Shown one piece after another: positions 33,595 to 41,705 of a stretch of DNA of 41,705 bases. The first letter of the stretch is position 1, and every line of letters starts with the position of its first letter. The stretch comes from an uncultured Erysipelotrichaceae bacterium (GTDB taxonomy: Bacteria > Bacillota_I > Bacilli_A > RF39 > UBA660). The stretch covers positions 1-41,705 of the forward strand of contig CACYWH010000014.1 in the NCBI GenBank assembly GCA_902778125.1. The letters are read 5' to 3'. Position numbers and translations under genes: made by a program. The notes under the pieces are model-generated. The model searched no databases. It was not told where the DNA came from and saw only the letters and a program-made list of their open reading frames with translations.

Positions 33595-34191
33595 CTTTAA
33601 AAAATATATAACTACCCATGCAATTGAAATAATAAGTATAACAATAATTATTTTTAGCACTATAGATACTCTTGAATATTCAATTTCAATATATGCTTCA
33701 TCACTACATTTTTGAATATTATATTTCCATGTATACTTATTATTTTCTGTAGATATTGCATTTGTTTTAGAAACATTATATGGAATATCAACATTAATAA
33801 TTATTTCATCGTTAGTTGTATATTCTCCTCCATCAGAAAACATAAATATACATTTATCATAATCAGGCTTAAATGAAATTCTATTTTTAGAAATAGATAT
33901 TACACCAAAACTATTTTTAATCTCATAATTATCGTTTAAATCATAATAATTATCAGTTTTTCTATTTATTATTAAATCAGACATGTTGATTTCATAGTCA
34001 ATATTTTCTTTATTTACAAATGTTTCTGAAATTATATCATCTATTGAATCAGTTTGATAATAATAGTCAACATCTTTAATAGTTATTTTTTCATTTGCAC
34101 TATTATCTTTTTTTATTTCTAAATCATATGTGGCAGAACATCCGCAAGTAAATAATATTAGTATTAATAAAGTAATAATTTTATATTTCAT
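33583..34191 (-). CDS. Putative lipoprotein with C-terminal membrane helix
   Basis: 202 residues. Signal peptide with a lipobox-like TCGC (MKYKIITLLILILFTCGCSATYDLEI), then an extracytoplasmic beta-rich domain (LEIKKDNSANEKITIKDVD; ISFKPDYDKCIFMFSDGG), and a C-terminal helix (about 176-196) followed by KRSE. The double anchoring is typical of LppM-like lipoproteins of Gram-positives. Starts 2 bp after the NlpC/P60 gene, with GGTGA at its start, so the two are co-expressed and may act together at the envelope. Exact role unknown. Confidence 0.75.
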   Translation of the reverse strand: MKYKIITLLILILFTCGCSATYDLEIKKDNSANEKITIKDVDYYYQTDSIDDIISETFVNKENIDYEINMSDLIINRKTDNYYDLNDNYEIKNSFGVISISKNRISFKPDYDKCIFMFSDGGEYTTNDEIIINVDIPYNVSKTNAISTENNKYTWKYNIQKCSDEAYIEIEYSRVSIVLKIIIVILIISIAWVVIYFLKRSE

Positions 34192-34193
34192 AA

Positions 34194-35165
34194 TTATTCA
34201 CCAACTTTCATTGGCCTTGCACATGCAAGTGGCATAGCCGTACGATATATTTTATCAATTGCTCTATATCTTACAATATGATCTTGTTGATTAGAATCAA
34301 TTATCATATGTGCACCATTTTCATAACCTGCATATATAACTACATGTTTTACACAATCATTAGCACCATATGAGTAGAATATTAAGTCACCTGGCATACA
34401 ATTACCAGGAAATGTTGTTATAGAATTTGTTGGCGTAGTAGCATTTGATGGTCTTTCCCACATAATTCTTCCCATAGATACATATTTTTTATACATTCCA
34501 TAAGAACCTCTTGATTTACCATCACAATATCCAGAGGTCGAACCAATTCCATCTTCTAAATATCCAAGTGGCTGTAATACTTTCTTTTTAACAAAACCGC
34601 TACAATCAGTTCCACAATCTTTAGAGACATATGATCTTGCAGTTTCAACTATTTCACTTGATCCTTGATATGGTATTTCTGGCTCGCGTGAACCATCTAT
34701 TTTTTCTTTAACATCGGCAAGTCTTTTTTCAAATTCTTCTCTTTTTACTTTACTTTTAACATTTACTAAATAATTTTTAGCACTTATATAATCAGATATG
34801 TTTAATGTTTCTTCTACTTTACTTACTAAGCTTTCTGCTTTATTGTTGTACATAATGGCGATTTCTCCGCTTGACACTTCAACTAAACATTTTGAATAAA
34901 CACTATTTGGAAATGACATTTGTACAATGAGTGCTACAACTGTTGGTATTATATAAATTAGTACTGAAGCAATGATATTTGGCACTGCTTTCTTCTTTAT
35001 TGTAGCAAGTGCATCATTATCATTTTTAGTGCTTGCCTGTATAAATTTAAATACAAGTGAAAACAATAAAATAGAAGGAACAACTATTTTAATAATATTT
35101 ATAATTCTATTTACTATATTCATCACTTCTATTACTTTTGGTGAATCACATATACTTAATATCAT
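34194..35165 (-). CDS. TrbC-like anchor fused to NlpC/P60 endopeptidase
   Basis: 323 residues. Residues 1-160 are a close paralogue of the N-terminus of the 29.4-31.2 kb protein: the same ICD.P start, LLFSLVFKFIQASTK, IKKKAVP, two helices and the ETL.I.DY..AK.YL segment. Residues ~165-323 are NlpC/P60: TDCSGFVKKK (Cys188), KHVVIYAGYENG (His274) and HMIIDSN as the third site. A membrane-tethered peptidoglycan hydrolase. ICEs use NlpC/P60 enzymes to open the wall for type IV secretion, but no T4SS ATPase is present. AGAGGTAAG precedes the ATG. The lipoprotein gene follows. Confidence 0.88.
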   Translation of the reverse strand: MILSICDSPKVIEVMNIVNRIINIIKIVVPSILLFSLVFKFIQASTKNDNDALATIKKKAVPNIIASVLIYIIPTVVALIVQMSFPNSVYSKCLVEVSSGEIAIMYNNKAESLVSKVEETLNISDYISAKNYLVNVKSKVKREEFEKRLADVKEKIDGSREPEIPYQGSSEIVETARSYVSKDCGTDCSGFVKKKVLQPLGYLEDGIGSTSGYCDGKSRGSYGMYKKYVSMGRIMWERPSNATTPTNSITTFPGNCMPGDLIFYSYGANDCVKHVVIYAGYENGAHMIIDSNQQDHIVRYRAIDKIYRTAMPLACARPMKVGE

Positions 35166-35192
35166 ATACTTACCTCTAAATTAATTATAACA

Positions 35193-35918
35193 TTATTTTA
35201 TATCTATACCAAAAAATATTTTTCCTACTGTTTTCTTTTCTGGATAATTAGCATCTTGAAATAATCTTTCAAATTTTTCTCTATCATAGAACAAACTAAC
35301 TTTTCTAATTTTTAATTTATTATCTTTTAAAGATAATATTGTATAAAATGTATGTTCATTTTTAGTACATCCACTACTTCCAACATCAATAAGCATTTTA
35401 TTTTCATTTCTTATTATTTTCATAGCTTTATGTTCATGACCTATAAAGATAATGTTAGAATCTATATTATCTATTTTTTCGTTAATATCACGTTCATATA
35501 ACACTTTTATTGGTTCATATGGATATGCAAGACTTTCTTTTTTAAATAAAAAGTGCTGCATAGTTATCTTATAATTAGAAAGTTTAAATTCTATTTTTAA
35601 GGGACAATTATTTAAAAACTCTTTATATTTTTCATTAAGAGTATTATAAACCCAATTATTATGCTCTTTTTGTTCTGAATCTGCTTTTTTATCTATTACA
35701 GTTCCTCTTAAATAATATAATTCATGATTACCAAGAATCATATTTACATTATTTTTAATTATTAAATCCAAACATTCCTTAGGATTGGGTCCTATTCCTA
35801 TAGTATCACCTAAACAATATACCTTTTTAATATTTCTTTTTTTAATATCATTAAGTATTGAAATCAGTGCCTCTTTATTTCCATGTATATCTGAAAAAAT
35901 TGCTATTTCTTCTTCCAT
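35193..35918 (-). CDS. Calcineurin-like metallophosphoesterase
   Basis: About 241 residues with the full motif set: IFSDIHGNKEAL, YCLGDTIGIGPNPKEC, ILGNHELYY, FIGHEHKAM. YfcE/DiaA-like fold hydrolysing phosphodiesters or nucleotides. Start at 35918 (ATG) has AGGTGA upstream; the longer GTG start at 35930 lies in the acyltransferase gene. It follows that gene with a 1-bp gap, so the two are co-translated. Confidence 0.9.
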   Translation of the reverse strand: MEEEIAIFSDIHGNKEALISILNDIKKRNIKKVYCLGDTIGIGPNPKECLDLIIKNNVNMILGNHELYYLRGTVIDKKADSEQKEHNNWVYNTLNEKYKEFLNNCPLKIEFKLSNYKITMQHFLFKKESLAYPYEPIKVLYERDINEKIDNIDSNIIFIGHEHKAMKIIRNENKMLIDVGSSGCTKNEHTFYTILSLKDNKLKIRKVSLFYDREKFERLFQDANYPEKKTVGKIFFGIDIK

Positions 35919-35919
35919 A

Positions 35920-37026
35920 CTAATCTTCACCTACCACCTTATTTAAACACTTATTTATATAATTAACTATCTTTTCTGATAATTCATTTATCTTACAAAT
36001 TTTAAAAATAAATATTCTAAATTTATCTATAAGTATTGATAAAATAACAAATATTATTGAAAATCCAATTACATAAAAAATTATTTTAAATATTGAATCA
36101 TTTGCTATACCTACAAATAGATTTGTCATAATTAATTTTTTGACAAGTTTATGTTCATTAATTATATAAATTGCAAATGATGAAGAAGCTAAAAAAGCAA
36201 TAACTTTATTTATCTTTTCATTGAATTTAAATTTAGAAAACAAAAGGACATATAATATAGATACACCTACCATTGTAGGAGATATATAAGAAACGAATAA
36301 ACTTTTTGTAATTTCTATATTTAAAACTTTATAATCAAATCCATATATTCTATATAAATAAGTTGTTAAATATAACAGAACAATTCCAATTATTATCTTA
36401 CTTTTACTAAGGTTAGATCCAATATTACATTTTTTCATTATCATACCTAAAATATATAATAGTGTTATCCATATAAATGAATATCCTCTATATAATTCAA
36501 AATTTTCAAAAACAACACCAAGCAATGAGAAGAAAACAAATATTATGACAAAAACTTTTTTTAACATATTATTATCTAAGTTACGAATTCCTTTATTTAT
36601 TATTGGCATTAAAATAAACAATCCAGTATATGCAGTAAAATACCAATAAAGTTCATAAGAAACTGGAAATAAAACTTTTATATAGTCAGTTATATGAACG
36701 AAGTTTATATTAATCAAGTTAAATATTATATTGATTAATAATCCATAAAATACAACTTCAAGCCATAATTTAATATAATTAGAATATTTAACATCTTTTT
36801 CTTTATCAGTGTATGCAACATATCCACTTATTATTGCAAATATATCTACAGCACAATAAGCAATTATTTCCATTATCCAAGCAACTTTATATTGAGGACT
36901 ATTAACAATTGCTGTTTTTAATATACCACCATGTCCTAGCGAATGTAACACTATAACAAAAAGCATAGAAATAACCCTTAATATGTCTATTCCATAATTT
37001 CTATTATTTATAATTTTATCTTTCAT
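35920..37026 (-). CDS. Membrane acyltransferase (acyltransferase 3 family)
   Basis: 368 residues, about ten membrane helices. The conserved start NYGIDILRVISMLFVIVLHSLGHGG includes the R and H motifs of OafA/WecH-type O-acyltransferases, which acetylate surface sugars or peptidoglycan. AAGGAG precedes the ATG. It forms an operon with the phosphoesterase. Substrate not predictable. Confidence 0.9.
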   Translation of the reverse strand: MKDKIINNRNYGIDILRVISMLFVIVLHSLGHGGILKTAIVNSPQYKVAWIMEIIAYCAVDIFAIISGYVAYTDKEKDVKYSNYIKLWLEVVFYGLLINIIFNLININFVHITDYIKVLFPVSYELYWYFTAYTGLFILMPIINKGIRNLDNNMLKKVFVIIFVFFSLLGVVFENFELYRGYSFIWITLLYILGMIMKKCNIGSNLSKSKIIIGIVLLYLTTYLYRIYGFDYKVLNIEITKSLFVSYISPTMVGVSILYVLLFSKFKFNEKINKVIAFLASSSFAIYIINEHKLVKKLIMTNLFVGIANDSIFKIIFYVIGFSIIFVILSILIDKFRIFIFKICKINELSEKIVNYINKCLNKVVGED

Positions 37027-37200
37027 TTTTGCTCCTTATTAATAATATTAAAAGATAATGTAGTTTCAATTAATCCTCTTTTTTTCATATTATTCCCTAC
37101 TTGAAATATCACTATATTATATTAATTTTATCATAGATAATATCTTATTACAATTGTAGATTTTTAGAATTTTATATTTTATAATTATATAGGTGATTTT

Positions 37201-38595
37201 ATGTATGATGTTATTATAGTAGGAGCTGGTCCTGCTGGATTATTTGCGGCCTATGAACTAATTTCTAATAATAAGAAATTAAAAGTAGCTATTCTAGACA
37301 GAGGAAACGATGTAAAAAACAGAGTTTGTCCAATGAACAAATTTGGTGTCCCTTGTAAAAATTGTAATCCTTGTGCTATATTATCTGGATATGGTGGAGC
37401 TGGAACATTTTCTGATGGAAAGCTTAACTATATTCATAAATTAGGAAAAAGTGATTTAACTAAATATATGAGTGAATCTGAAGCAATAAAATTAATTGAT
37501 GATACAGAAAAAATATTTAATAGTTTTAAAATGGATGCTGAAGTATATCCCTCAAATATGAAAGAAGCAGAAGAAATTAAGAAGAAAGTGGCAGTTGCAG
37601 GTGCTAAATTACTTATTATTAAACAAAAACATTTAGGTAGTGACCATTTACCTGAATATATTGATGGAATATGCGATTATTTAAAACAACAAGGTGTTGA
37701 ATTAATATCAAGAGCAAATGTTATAGATATTAAAACTTTAAATGAAAATAAACATGAAATAACATATGAATATAATAATGAATGTAAAACTTTAAGTTCT
37801 AAATATGTTATTGTTGCTCCTGGTAGAACTGGTGCCAAGTGGGTACAAGAACTTGCTGATAAATATGATATTCCTTATTTTTCACAAAGCATTGAAATTG
37901 GTGTTAGAGTTGAAGTTAGAAAAGATATTATGGAAGACATAACAAATGTTATTTATGATCCAACTATATTTATAAAAACAAAAACATATGGAGATGAAAT
38001 TAGAACATTCTGTACTAATCCAGGAGGATTTGTAGCAAAAGAAAATTACTATGGATATATTTGTGTTAATGGACATGCTTTAAAAGAAATTAAATCTAAT
38101 AATACTAACTTTGCATTTATATCAAAAGTTAATCTAACTGAACCAGTTACTAATACGAGATTATATGGTGAAAGTATTGCAAAAATTGCTAATGTTTTAG
38201 GTGATTCAAAGCCAATAATACAATCTCTTAAAGATTTAAAAAGTGGTAGAAGAAGTGAATGGCATAGATTAAATAAAGGTTTTATAGAACCAACACTAAA
38301 AGATTGTGTTGCAGGAGATTTAGCACTTGTAATGCCACATAGAATTATAACTAATATATTAGAAGGCTTAGAAACATTAGATAAAATTATACCTGGTGTT
38401 AACAACGATGATACTTTACTTTATGGGCCAGAAATTAAATTTTTCTCAAATGAAATAGAAACAGATAATAATTTTAAATTAAATAATGATAATATTTATT
38501 TTGTGGGAGACGGAGCTGGCAAAGCTGGTAATATTGTTACAGCAGCAGCTACTGGACTTATTGCTGCAAGAGATATATTGAATAATAAAAAGTAG
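37201..38595 (+). CDS. FAD-dependent dehydrogenase (COG2509 type)
   Basis: 464 residues. FAD-binding VIIVGAGPAGLFAAYEL (4-20), a cysteine cluster CPMNKFGVPCKNCNPC (43-58) followed by SGYGGAGTFSDGKLNY, and the C-terminal FAD motif IYFVGDGAGKAGNIVTAAATGL. The cysteine cluster and length match the uncharacterised FAD dehydrogenase family widespread in Firmicutes. AGGTGAT precedes the ATG; TATAAT (37180-37185) is a possible -10. Plus strand, convergent with the DUF7666-like gene, sharing one terminator. Confidence 0.9.
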   Translation: MYDVIIVGAGPAGLFAAYELISNNKKLKVAILDRGNDVKNRVCPMNKFGVPCKNCNPCAILSGYGGAGTFSDGKLNYIHKLGKSDLTKYMSESEAIKLIDDTEKIFNSFKMDAEVYPSNMKEAEEIKKKVAVAGAKLLIIKQKHLGSDHLPEYIDGICDYLKQQGVELISRANVIDIKTLNENKHEITYEYNNECKTLSSKYVIVAPGRTGAKWVQELADKYDIPYFSQSIEIGVRVEVRKDIMEDITNVIYDPTIFIKTKTYGDEIRTFCTNPGGFVAKENYYGYICVNGHALKEIKSNNTNFAFISKVNLTEPVTNTRLYGESIAKIANVLGDSKPIIQSLKDLKSGRRSEWHRLNKGFIEPTLKDCVAGDLALVMPHRIITNILEGLETLDKIIPGVNNDDTLLYGPEIKFFSNEIETDNNFKLNNDNIYFVGDGAGKAGNIVTAAATGLIAARDILNNKK

Positions 38596-38625
38596 GATTT
38601 TTAAATTTTTAAATCCTACTTTTTT
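38587..38625. terminator. Bidirectional terminator between convergent genes
   Basis: 14-bp perfect stem (AAAAAGTAGGATTT / AAATCCTACTTTTT) with T runs on both strands. The stop codons of both flanking genes (38593-38595 plus, 38616-38618 minus) lie inside the stem. Confidence 0.9.
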
Positions 38626-39095
38626 AATGCATAAACATCTGTTTTATTTTCTTGATAATATAAAATACATTTCAATATATCTTCATTATCTTTAAATAAG
38701 TTTTTGATTTCTTCAAGTTCATTTTGAGTAAGTTTCATGAGTGATATGAATCTTTTTAATCTATAATCACTTAATCTTTTTGCATACTCGAATATCTCTT
38801 CTCTACTAAGTTTTTTTATAATTTTCATATATTCAAATGCATACATATCATAATATCCATAATATTCATCATTGTATAAAGAATTATCTCCATAACAACA
38901 AACTAAACAAATATCTACTTCATTATTAAATGCATCAAAATATCTTAATGTATCTTCTAGATTTGTACATATATGAAATCCATTTCCATTATTGCCAAAC
39001 TTTATTTCACTTTCTGCATGATATGTTTTACCTATTTCAAATTTATGTCCATATCTATTAATTAATCCTTGATTAAAACATTTATATCCATACAT
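38616..39095 (-). CDS. DUF7666-like protein
   Basis: 159 residues. MYGYKCFNQGLINRYGHKFEIGKTYHAE, then NGFHICTNLEDTLRYF, the pattern of the small DUF7666 proteins (often in phage or mobile regions), whose function is unknown. C-terminal half is helical (LSREEIFEYAKRLSDYRLKRF). Start overlaps the lepB stop (TAATG). It marks the lepB-side edge of the accessory region. Confidence 0.7.
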   Translation of the reverse strand: MYGYKCFNQGLINRYGHKFEIGKTYHAESEIKFGNNGNGFHICTNLEDTLRYFDAFNNEVDICLVCCYGDNSLYNDEYYGYYDMYAFEYMKIIKKLSREEIFEYAKRLSDYRLKRFISLMKLTQNELEEIKNLFKDNEDILKCILYYQENKTDVYALKK

Positions 39096-39598
39096 TATTC
39101 TATTTTACCTATTTCATCAAATGGATATAATCTAATATTTACGCTCCCTAAAATATCTTTTCTATTAAATGGGCCAAAATATCTACTGTCTTTGGAAACT
39201 TCCCTATTATCTCCTAAAACATAATATTCATTATCTTTAAGAGCATAATTAAAATCACTTGTATATCCATGATTATAATTTTCTTCCACTAGTTCATCAT
39301 TTATATATAACTTATTATCTTTATATTCGACCTTTTCTCCAGGTAATCCAATTATTCTTTTAATAATTCTATCATGATCTATATCATTTTTTAGAACTAC
39401 TATTTGAAATCTAGATGGTTTGTTTATAGTTAAATCTATTTTATTCAAAAGAACTATTTGACCATCTTCTAGTGTTTTATCCATACTTGCACCATTTACT
39501 CTTGCAGGAGTAATTATAAATGTTCTTACTAAAACAACTATTATTAAAATAATAATATAATCTTTAATACTATATAAAAAATCCCAAACTTTTTTCAT
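39095..39598 (-). CDS. lepB: Signal peptidase I
   Basis: 167 residues: N-terminal membrane helix (about 12-31), PARVNGASMDKTL with nucleophile Ser38, HDRIIKRIIGLPGE with general base Lys80, and YVLGDNREVSKDSRYFG. Removes signal peptides outside the membrane. It follows rplS with a terminator between, the usual Firmicutes order (rplS-lepB-ylqF); ylqF is now displaced by the island. Confidence 0.95.
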   Translation of the reverse strand: MKKVWDFLYSIKDYIIILIIVVLVRTFIITPARVNGASMDKTLEDGQIVLLNKIDLTINKPSRFQIVVLKNDIDHDRIIKRIIGLPGEKVEYKDNKLYINDELVEENYNHGYTSDFNYALKDNEYYVLGDNREVSKDSRYFGPFNRKDILGSVNIRLYPFDEIGKIE

Positions 39599-39615
39599 AT
39601 TTTAGCTCCTTTAAT

Positions 39616-39643
39616 AAAAAATTAGGTTTATACAACCTAATTT
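39616..39643 (-). terminator. Terminator between rplS and lepB
   Basis: AAATTAGGTT / AACCTAATTT 10-bp stem, 5-base loop, five T's on the minus strand. It contains the rplS stop. It would reduce lepB expression relative to rplS. Confidence 0.85.
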
Positions 39644-39975
39644 CTTTCTTTGATTTTAAAACTTCCACTAAGATTTTTTAAGAAAGTAAGTTTTGCTCTA
39701 CGAACTTTACCTTTTTTAACAACAGTAATCTTATCAATTATTGGACTATTAACTGGGAAAATTCTGTTAACAGCTACATTTCCACTTTTCTTTCTAACTG
39801 TAAAAGTTTCAGATACACTTCCACCCTTACGAGCTGTAACAACACCTTCAAATGCTTGAATTCTTTCTCTTTTACCTTCTCTAATCTTAACATCAACTCT
39901 AACTGTATCTCCTACTTGAAAATTAGGAACATTAGGATTGATTTGTTTCTTATTAATCATATCGATTAAATTCAT
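39637..39975 (-). CDS. rplS: 50S ribosomal protein L19
   Basis: About 112 residues. [29 protein letters not shown] and [24 protein letters not shown] are diagnostic of bL19 at the subunit interface. Start at 39975 is preceded by AAGGAGG; the longer frame is in the leader. Own promoter and structured leader upstream. trmD and rimM, its usual neighbours, are not in view. Confidence 0.97.
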   Translation of the reverse strand: MNLIDMINKKQINPNVPNFQVGDTVRVDVKIREGKRERIQAFEGVVTARKGGSVSETFTVRKKSGNVAVNRIFPVNSPIIDKITVVKKGKVRRAKLTFLKNLSGSFKIKERN

Positions 39976-40031
39976 ACTATATTCCTCCTTTTTGCGCATA
40001 TTTAATCATGCATAAATGCAGCGGATTAAGC
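39976..40031 (-). ncRNA. Structured rplS leader (L19-leader-like)
   Basis: On the minus strand nested pairings are visible: ACGC ... GCGC outside, TTAATC ... GATTAA inside, and TGCA ... TGCA at the tip, directly before the ribosome binding site. Firmicutes rplS often has an autoregulatory L19 leader of this size. Not confirmed by a model search. Confidence 0.5.
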
Positions 40032-40037
40032 GTATTA

Positions 40038-40066
40038 ATAATAACACAAAAAGAAATTATTGTCTA
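40038..40066 (-). promoter_or_regulatory. Sigma-A promoter of rplS
   Basis: TAGACA (40061-40066), 17 bp, TGTTATTAT with -10 TATTAT at 40038-40043 on the minus strand. It lies just before the FtsW-like gene's 3' end. Confidence 0.82.
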
Positions 40067-40073
40067 GTTATTT

Positions 40074-41273
40074 TTATATTTTTTGATTATTAACAATATT
40101 TTTGATTTCTCTATTATTTTTTTCTCTAACATTTTCTATATGTATTCTTTGTACTACCGCAAGAGAACATATTAATGTCATACAGAAACTACCTCCATAA
40201 CTTAAGAATGGAAGTGGTACCCCGGTTAATGGAATAATTCCAAGAACACCACATAGATTTACAAATATATGTAATAATAAATATATTCCAATTCCATAGC
40301 ATATTAATGAATTTTGAAGCTTATATGTATTAGTCGCGACTTTAAATATTAAATATAAAATATAAATATAACCACCAATTATTAGTACACCAAATAATAG
40401 TCCTAATTCTTCAACTATTATAGGGAATATAAAATCTGTATGACTAGCAGGCAAATATAAATATTTCTGAACAGAAGCCCCTATTCCTGATCCAAAAACA
40501 CCGCCATTATTTATAGCAATATACCCATTACATACCTGATACCCAGAGCTTTCTTCATATCTATCACATGGACTTTTATATACAAATCTATTAAATCTTC
40601 CAGATTCTAACATTTTATCAGGTAATATCTTATAACCCATTTTTAAAAATAATATTGAAAATAACAAGCCAACTACAGCTATTATTTTTAGTATATTAAC
40701 CACTTTTTCTTCTTTATTTGATGGGACTGCGATAAATATTAGAGCAAACAAAGCAATCATGATTGCGGCAGAACCAAAGTCACCACCTAATGCTATTATT
40801 AAAACCGCTATCATACATAGAACAAGAGGAATCATAAATGAACCTTTTCTATGTTTTATATTTGCCCATGTTCCATAAAAAGCTCCCATATACATAACTA
40901 AAAATACTTTCAAGAATTCCGCAGGCTGCAGGCTACCACCAAATAATGAAAGTTTAACTTCTTGTACACCAGACCTAATTAAACTACTTCCATAAGCGGT
41001 AATTAATAAAAAGAAAAACGTTAATGTTGCAAGTAAAGATAATGCTTTATAATATCCTGTGGGAATCTTAATTATAATATATGATAATGCTAAAGAAAGA
41101 CCAATTATTAATAATTGTCTTTCAAAAAAATAATATGGTGTATCGGTTCCATAGACTAATACAGACGAAATAGAAGATGCATCTAAAATAAGAAATGCTC
41201 CTCCTATAGCATATATTAATGTTAGTATTAACAATGGTTTATTTAAATTTTTAAGTTCACTATTTTTCTTCAT
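40074..41273 (-). CDS. FtsW/RodA/SpoVE family peptidoglycan polymerase
   Basis: 399 residues, ~10 membrane helices. SEDS motifs: LQPAEFLKVFLVMYMGAF near 117, a long outer loop (GRFNRFVYKSPCDRYEESSGYQVCNGYIAINNGG) and PASHTDFIFPIIVEELG, then GVPLPFLSYGGS at the end. Lipid II polymerase for division, elongation or spore cortex. Which of the three cannot be told here. Ribosome binding site is weak. The loop carries two cysteines that could pair. Confidence 0.9.
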   Translation of the reverse strand: MKKNSELKNLNKPLLILTLIYAIGGAFLILDASSISSVLVYGTDTPYYFFERQLLIIGLSLALSYIIIKIPTGYYKALSLLATLTFFFLLITAYGSSLIRSGVQEVKLSLFGGSLQPAEFLKVFLVMYMGAFYGTWANIKHRKGSFMIPLVLCMIAVLIIALGGDFGSAAIMIALFALIFIAVPSNKEEKVVNILKIIAVVGLLFSILFLKMGYKILPDKMLESGRFNRFVYKSPCDRYEESSGYQVCNGYIAINNGGVFGSGIGASVQKYLYLPASHTDFIFPIIVEELGLLFGVLIIGGYIYILYLIFKVATNTYKLQNSLICYGIGIYLLLHIFVNLCGVLGIIPLTGVPLPFLSYGGSFCMTLICSLAVVQRIHIENVREKNNREIKNIVNNQKI

Positions 41274-41355
41274 TATCTATCATATTTATTATACATAAAA
41301 ACTTATTAATTGTCTATTATATCGTTATATAGTTGTGTCAATTAATAACTACTTC

Positions 41356-41364
41356 CATAAAATA
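41356..41364 (+). promoter_or_regulatory. Possible sporulation -10 element
   Basis: CATAAAATA 24 bp before the YjcZ-like start fits CATANNNTA of mother-cell sigma factors. No matching AC is 16-17 bp upstream, so this is weak. Confidence 0.3.
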
Positions 41365-41387
41365 ATATAGATATAGGAGGTAATAAT

Positions 41388-41576
41388 ATGTATTATTATG
41401 GATATAATGGTGGATATACTCCTGGAACTGGTATGAGTTATACATATCCTGGATATTATACAACTGGATATGGTTATGGACCTGCTATAATCCTTGTATT
41501 ATTCATCTTACTTGTAATTATTTTTGGTGTAGGATTTGTAAATAATGGAAATAATAGTTGCGGCTGTAATAATTAA
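41388..41576 (+). CDS. YjcZ/SscA-like small spore peptide
   Basis: 62 residues: Tyr/Gly-rich start (MYYYGYNGGYTPGTGMSYTY), a hydrophobic helix (AIILVLFILLVIIFGVGFV), and a CGCNN end. This is the layout of YjcZ/SscA-type small spore proteins. AGGAGGTAAT is at ideal distance. A long terminator follows. Genuine despite its size. Confidence 0.75.
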   Translation: MYYYGYNGGYTPGTGMSYTYPGYYTTGYGYGPAIILVLFILLVIIFGVGFVNNGNNSCGCNN

Positions 41577-41588
41577 TTACTAAATAAA

Positions 41589-41650
41589 AAGTACTTTTAA
41601 AAGTACTTCAGACTGTAGACAAACCCCAGTTTTTAAAAACTGAGGTTTTT
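41589..41650 (+). terminator. Inverted repeat and intrinsic terminator after the small spore gene
   Basis: AAGTACTTTTAAAAGTACTT (41589-41608) is a perfect palindrome. It is followed by a stronger hairpin AAACCCCAGTTTTT / AAAAACTGAGGTTT (41621-41648, one mismatch) with a T-rich tail. Confidence 0.82.
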
Positions 41651-41705
41651 GTTTGGAATAATTTTTGAAGAAAAAACAATATTTTTATAAAAATATCAGT
41701 AAAGT

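Noticed and set aside
1-41705. TGA recoding as in Mollicutes
   Set aside because: Several genes end in TGA at sensible places (HD hydrolase, TIR frame), and no in-frame TGA is needed.
1-41705. tRNA or rRNA genes, CRISPR arrays, complete insertion sequences
   Set aside because: None seen; no transposase besides the serine recombinases, and no cloverleaf in the short intergenic gaps.

Overview
The window is strongly AT-rich DNA with the standard genetic code: TGA is used as a stop, and almost every gene has an AGGAGG-type ribosome binding site. It comes from an endospore-forming member of the Bacillota. Spore-specific genes are spread through it: a CotY/CotZ coat protein, SpoIVFA/SpoIVFB, YlbJ, SpoVID plus YsxE, and a YjcZ-type peptide. 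The housekeeping gene orders match Bacilli and Clostridia. The exact taxon cannot be read from the sequence.

Layout. (1) 1-15.2 kb is mostly core, nearly all on the minus strand. It holds a truncated type IV prepilin, cotZ, galE, and the conserved string ylbL-radC-spoIVFA-spoIVFB-rplU-prp-rpmA. A divergent ylbJ follows, then a three-gene pseudopilin operon with one InlB-type repeat protein and one glycine-rich protein. Next come spoVID-ysxE, lon, an unknown gene with a very good promoter, and ylqF (rbgA). (2) 15.2-39.1 kb is accessory DNA. It sits between lepB and ylqF, which are neighbours in many Firmicutes (rplS-lepB-ylqF), so it looks like an island inserted just upstream of ylqF. (3) 39.1-41.7 kb is core again: lepB, rplS with its leader, an FtsW/RodA/SpoVE protein, and a small YjcZ-like spore peptide.

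Inside the island, going away from ylqF, there are several blocks. First are decayed serine recombinases. Then come fragments of membrane glycosyltransferase-like genes around an intact 3-hydroxyacyl-CoA dehydrogenase. Next is a surface-protein block: a thioester/CnaB adhesin with an unusual VPNTD sorting signal, its sortase, a small membrane protein and a ParB-like protein. Three single-gene units follow (methyltransferase, HD hydrolase, ADP-ribosylglycohydrolase), each ending in a copy of one repeat. After these lie a frameshifted TIR/transmembrane/propeller gene, two paralogous membrane proteins in which one two-helix module is fused to different peptidoglycan-acting domains, and nucleotide-metabolism genes (nucleoside phosphorylase, dCMP deaminase, RelA/SpoT-type HD). 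A phosphoesterase, an acyltransferase, an FAD dehydrogenase and a DUF7666-like gene complete it.

Two signals stand out. The first is the repeat at the 3' end of three consecutive cargo genes. Each copy carries its own ribosome binding site and a short reading frame starting MN(N)ENKTNIN. That start resembles the N-terminus of YlqF, the gene at the island's edge, and suggests serial insertion of small cassettes that each bring a new 5' end for the target gene. The second is the modular membrane family that presents NlpC/P60 or SpoIID-like plus SGNH domains behind an identical TrbC/VirB2-like anchor. Three island genes carry one extra base in a homopolymer, which points to decay, slippage or sequencing error.
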